A DNA stretch of 15,514 nucleotides from an uncultured bacterium. Its GTDB lineage: Bacteria > Patescibacteriota > Saccharimonadia > Saccharimonadales > CAIOMD01. The notes beneath the pieces are model-generated. The model did no database searches and had not been told where the DNA came from. It saw nothing but the letters and a program-made list of their open reading frames with translations. The position numbers and the translations under genes are program-made. The stretch covers positions 1-15,514 of the forward strand of contig CAIRQE010000005.1 in NCBI GenBank assembly GCA_903880655.1, written 5' to 3'. Positions 13,884-15,514 of the stretch are shown here, piece after piece (position 1 is the stretch's first letter; every line of letters begins with the position of its first letter).

Positions 13884-14963
13884 TTACCAGGAATTGCTGA
13901 GATTCTTAGTAGCCGATTGCCATGTTGATTGTTGAAGTATCTCATTGCAGGTAGCTGTATCGGCAGGTTTAGGAAAATAGTTTGGTTCATAGAAGCATTC
14001 GTGGCCGTAGCTTACGCTAATCTTTGGTCTCGTTGGTATTTTAGTCTGAAGTTTTGTTAGGCATGTATCTTTAAACACTGCACACGTTGGTCCAATTTCT
14101 TCATAGGTTTTTATGGCTGCCTGATCATTAATTTCTATACTGAGTGCTATTCCGAGCGAAAGTGTGTTATCACGACCAATCGATTGCTGGTCAAACATAA
14201 AATTTCCTGCCGAATATTGAATTAAGCGTCCTTTATAGTTTTCACTATTTTGAATAACGTGCGGATGAGTGGCAAGTACTACATCAGCACCGGCATCAAT
14301 CATACGATGGTATGTTTCAACTTTAACGTCTTCAGCAATTGGTCTATATTCTACCCCCATGTGTGGCATGACTATGACAGGCATGACTTCGGAATATTTC
14401 TTTATGGATGAAAGCTCTGCATCTGTGGGTACCGTATCTACGACGAGCATGTAGCCACACATCGCGACCGGAATTTTTATATTTTTCGTTATTGTTCCAG
14501 CTGTCGATTTTGCATTCATAGCAATAACCTCACAGGAATTGGAAGTATCAGTAATATCGTAGGTACCAAAATATTGAATCCCTACATTTTCAAGGTTTGC
14601 TCTTGTTTCAGCCTCTCCTGTAGCGCCGCGATTATCAAATGAATGGTTATTGGCAAGGGTGAAAGCGTTAAACCATTTTTTGGCTTCGGATAGATATTCT
14701 GGACGACAATTAAATTGCAAATGGTCTACCTGCGTTTGATAAGGAATGTCTGTCGTTGTGACAGGACACTCTAGGTCTCCAATCCAATTATCATATTTAT
14801 TACGAACATCTGTCGTGAGACCAGAAAAGGGAAAGGCGTACTTTAGTGGTGAACGATTAGCAAAATATTCTATACCTCTGCCCCAGAAAACTTCTCCAAC
14901 AAATAACATTGATGACGATATTTTTTGCTGCACAACTGAAGTAGTACTTGCCTGAGGCTGCAC
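13884..14963 (-). CDS. CapA-family metallophosphatase-like protein, N-terminus lost
   Basis: The PGA_cap (CapA/PgsA) domain, a calcineurin-like metallophosphatase fold found in poly-gamma-glutamate and capsule synthesis proteins at the outer membrane face. Motifs in order, numbered from the GTG at 14963, are: VGEVFWGR (22-29), GDLECPV (62-68), LANNHSFDNRG (103-113), MPHMGVEYRP (199-208), ATHPHVIQ (231-238) and YSAGNFMFDQ (250-259). The first motif has Glu where the family normally has the metal-binding Asp. Seven cysteines suggest an exported protein, yet no signal or anchor precedes the domain. The frame stays open upstream only to 15017, where the DNA already belongs to the helicase fragment. 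The GTG is therefore just the first usable codon; the true start with its signal sequence is missing. The family call is firm; the exact substrate is unknown. Confidence 0.82.
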   Translation of the reverse strand: MQPQASTTSVVQQKISSSMLFVGEVFWGRGIEYFANRSPLKYAFPFSGLTTDVRNKYDNWIGDLECPVTTTDIPYQTQVDHLQFNCRPEYLSEAKKWFNAFTLANNHSFDNRGATGEAETRANLENVGIQYFGTYDITDTSNSCEVIAMNAKSTAGTITKNIKIPVAMCGYMLVVDTVPTDAELSSIKKYSEVMPVIVMPHMGVEYRPIAEDVKVETYHRMIDAGADVVLATHPHVIQNSENYKGRLIQYSAGNFMFDQQSIGRDNTLSLGIALSIEINDQAAIKTYEEIGPTCAVFKDTCLTKLQTKIPTRPKISVSYGHECFYEPNYFPKPADTATCNEILQQSTWQSATKNLSNSW

Positions 14964-14977
14964 TTTCTGCGAGACAG

Positions 14978-15514
14978 ATGGAAGATGACCATATCCAAGG
15001 GATGCTAAACGTCGCGTTCACTCGCGCTAGGGACGAAATTCACGTGTTTTACTCAGCCCCAATTGACACCTTTGGTAAAGCAAGCGGAACCAGAGCGACC
15101 ATTGCTGATTGGCTAGAGCATTGTGAAGCTGTGTTTGAAGGGAAAGAAGTACGCGAGTACCCAAAACTTGGGAAGACAGACTCAGAATTTGAAGCTGAAG
15201 TTGGCAGGGCCCTCCGAGCTAGTGGAGTCCATGTAGTTCACCAGTACCCATCTTGCGGCTTTTCAATAGACCTCGTTTGTGAACTTGATGGCAATCGCTT
15301 GGCGGTTGAATGTGACGGTGAGATTTACCATATGGACGAACATGGTGAATTAAAAATTGAAGATGTGGAGCGTCAAGCCATACTTGAGCGCGCAGGTTGG
15401 TCCGTGCTTCGGATTCCATATCGAAAATGGCAGAGTGACCCTGAAGATGAAGTAGCTAGAGTTATCGCCAAACTACGCGGCGAGGAACATTATGAGAAAG
15501 GCAGCGAGGCAGGA
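14978..15514 (+). CDS. C-terminal fragment of SF1 helicase with DUF559/MTES_1575-type nuclease domain
   Basis: An open frame running to the last base of the window, with no stop. Its first part, MLNVAFTRARDEIHVF, is helicase motif VI of superfamily 1, which contacts ATP and DNA. After a linker comes a small restriction-endonuclease-fold domain, with Asp in FSIDLVC, then LAVECDGEIYH and DVERQAILERAGWSVLRIP, matching the 'D--E-DG--H---R---L---GW-VLRI' pattern of DUF559, Vsr-like and MTES_1575 nucleases. Such proteins (DUF4011/AAA_12-type helicases) occur in defence and mobile regions and are usually well over 1000 aa, so most of the protein is missing on the left. The ATG at 14978 is not a real start; the frame is open back to 14945. 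G+C is higher than in the rest of the window (29 and 31 of 60 in two lines counted, against 22 of 60 in a mid-window line). Confidence 0.75.
   Translation, partial: MEDDHIQGMLNVAFTRARDEIHVFYSAPIDTFGKASGTRATIADWLEHCEAVFEGKEVREYPKLGKTDSEFEAEVGRALRASGVHVVHQYPSCGFSIDLVCELDGNRLAVECDGEIYHMDEHGELKIEDVERQAILERAGWSVLRIPYRKWQSDPEDEVARVIAKLRGEEHYEKGSEAG

Noticed and set aside
15219..15419. A 66-codon open frame on the - strand
   Set aside because: Shadow of the helicase-nuclease fragment, whose motif pattern is convincing on the + strand.
1..15514. CRISPR arrays, tRNA genes, insertion sequences, attachment sites
   Set aside because: The gaps between genes are at most about 100 bases; none holds a cloverleaf-like sequence, spaced direct repeats or terminal inverted repeats with a transposase.

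Overview
This window looks like a fragment of a Patescibacteria (CPR) genome, most plausibly Candidatus Saccharibacteria or a close relative. That placement is inference from gene content and style; there is no rRNA or other marker gene. The supporting observations are: AT-rich, tightly packed genes; a consistent pattern of -10 boxes lying only about 4-12 nt upstream of start codons with no Shine-Dalgarno sequence (leaderless or near-leaderless transcription); small divergent enzymes; a large secreted repeat protein; and the 'SHQL-TPL' style of histidine kinase. TGA is used as a stop (end of the gene at 4620-5600), so the code is the standard bacterial one and not the UGA=Gly code of Absconditabacteria/Gracilibacteria.

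Layout. (1) 1-101: a response-regulator start that breaks after 22 codons next to what may be a piece of a histidine kinase. (2) 123-3177: an envelope glycosylation island of a LPG-synthase-TM/AglD-type flippase-like protein, a PIG-V-like membrane mannosyltransferase and a DPM1-like family 2 glycosyltransferase. (3) 3308-8329, all on the + strand: a membrane-anchored NAGPA-type phosphodiester glycosidase, an alpha/beta-hydrolase-like protein, a degenerate protein-kinase-fold protein and a CHASE4-type sensor histidine kinase. (4) 8331-14963, all on the - strand: dihydrofolate reductase, a 338-aa protein of unknown function with an acyltransferase-like HX4D motif, a secreted 735-aa protein with seven FG-GAP blades and three IPT/TIG domains, a two-gene unit of a ferredoxin-reductase-like flavoprotein and a D-2-hydroxyacid-dehydrogenase-like protein, and a CapA-family protein whose N-terminus is missing. 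(5) About 14,965-15,514: a fragment, visibly richer in G+C, of a superfamily 1 helicase with a C-terminal DUF559/MTES_1575-type nuclease domain. It begins abruptly inside the upstream part of the CapA frame.

How the genes fit together. The glycosyltransferases and flippase-like protein would make, move and use polyprenyl-phosphate sugars for surface glycans. The NAGPA-like and CapA-like proteins are also envelope-glycan enzymes, and the FG-GAP/IPT protein is probably an exposed surface protein. This is mainly a cell-surface region, with a sensor kinase that has no intact partner regulator here. The DHFR, the flavoprotein and the dehydrogenase-like protein are redox or cofactor genes.

Both ends look unreliable. 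At each end a gene switches within a few codons into an unrelated one, which fits chimeric assembly joins but could also be real rearrangement. No tRNA, rRNA, CRISPR array, insertion sequence or gene-free stretch above 300 bases was seen. The largest non-coding gaps are about 100 bases (6400-6502) and 90 bases (12131-12220).
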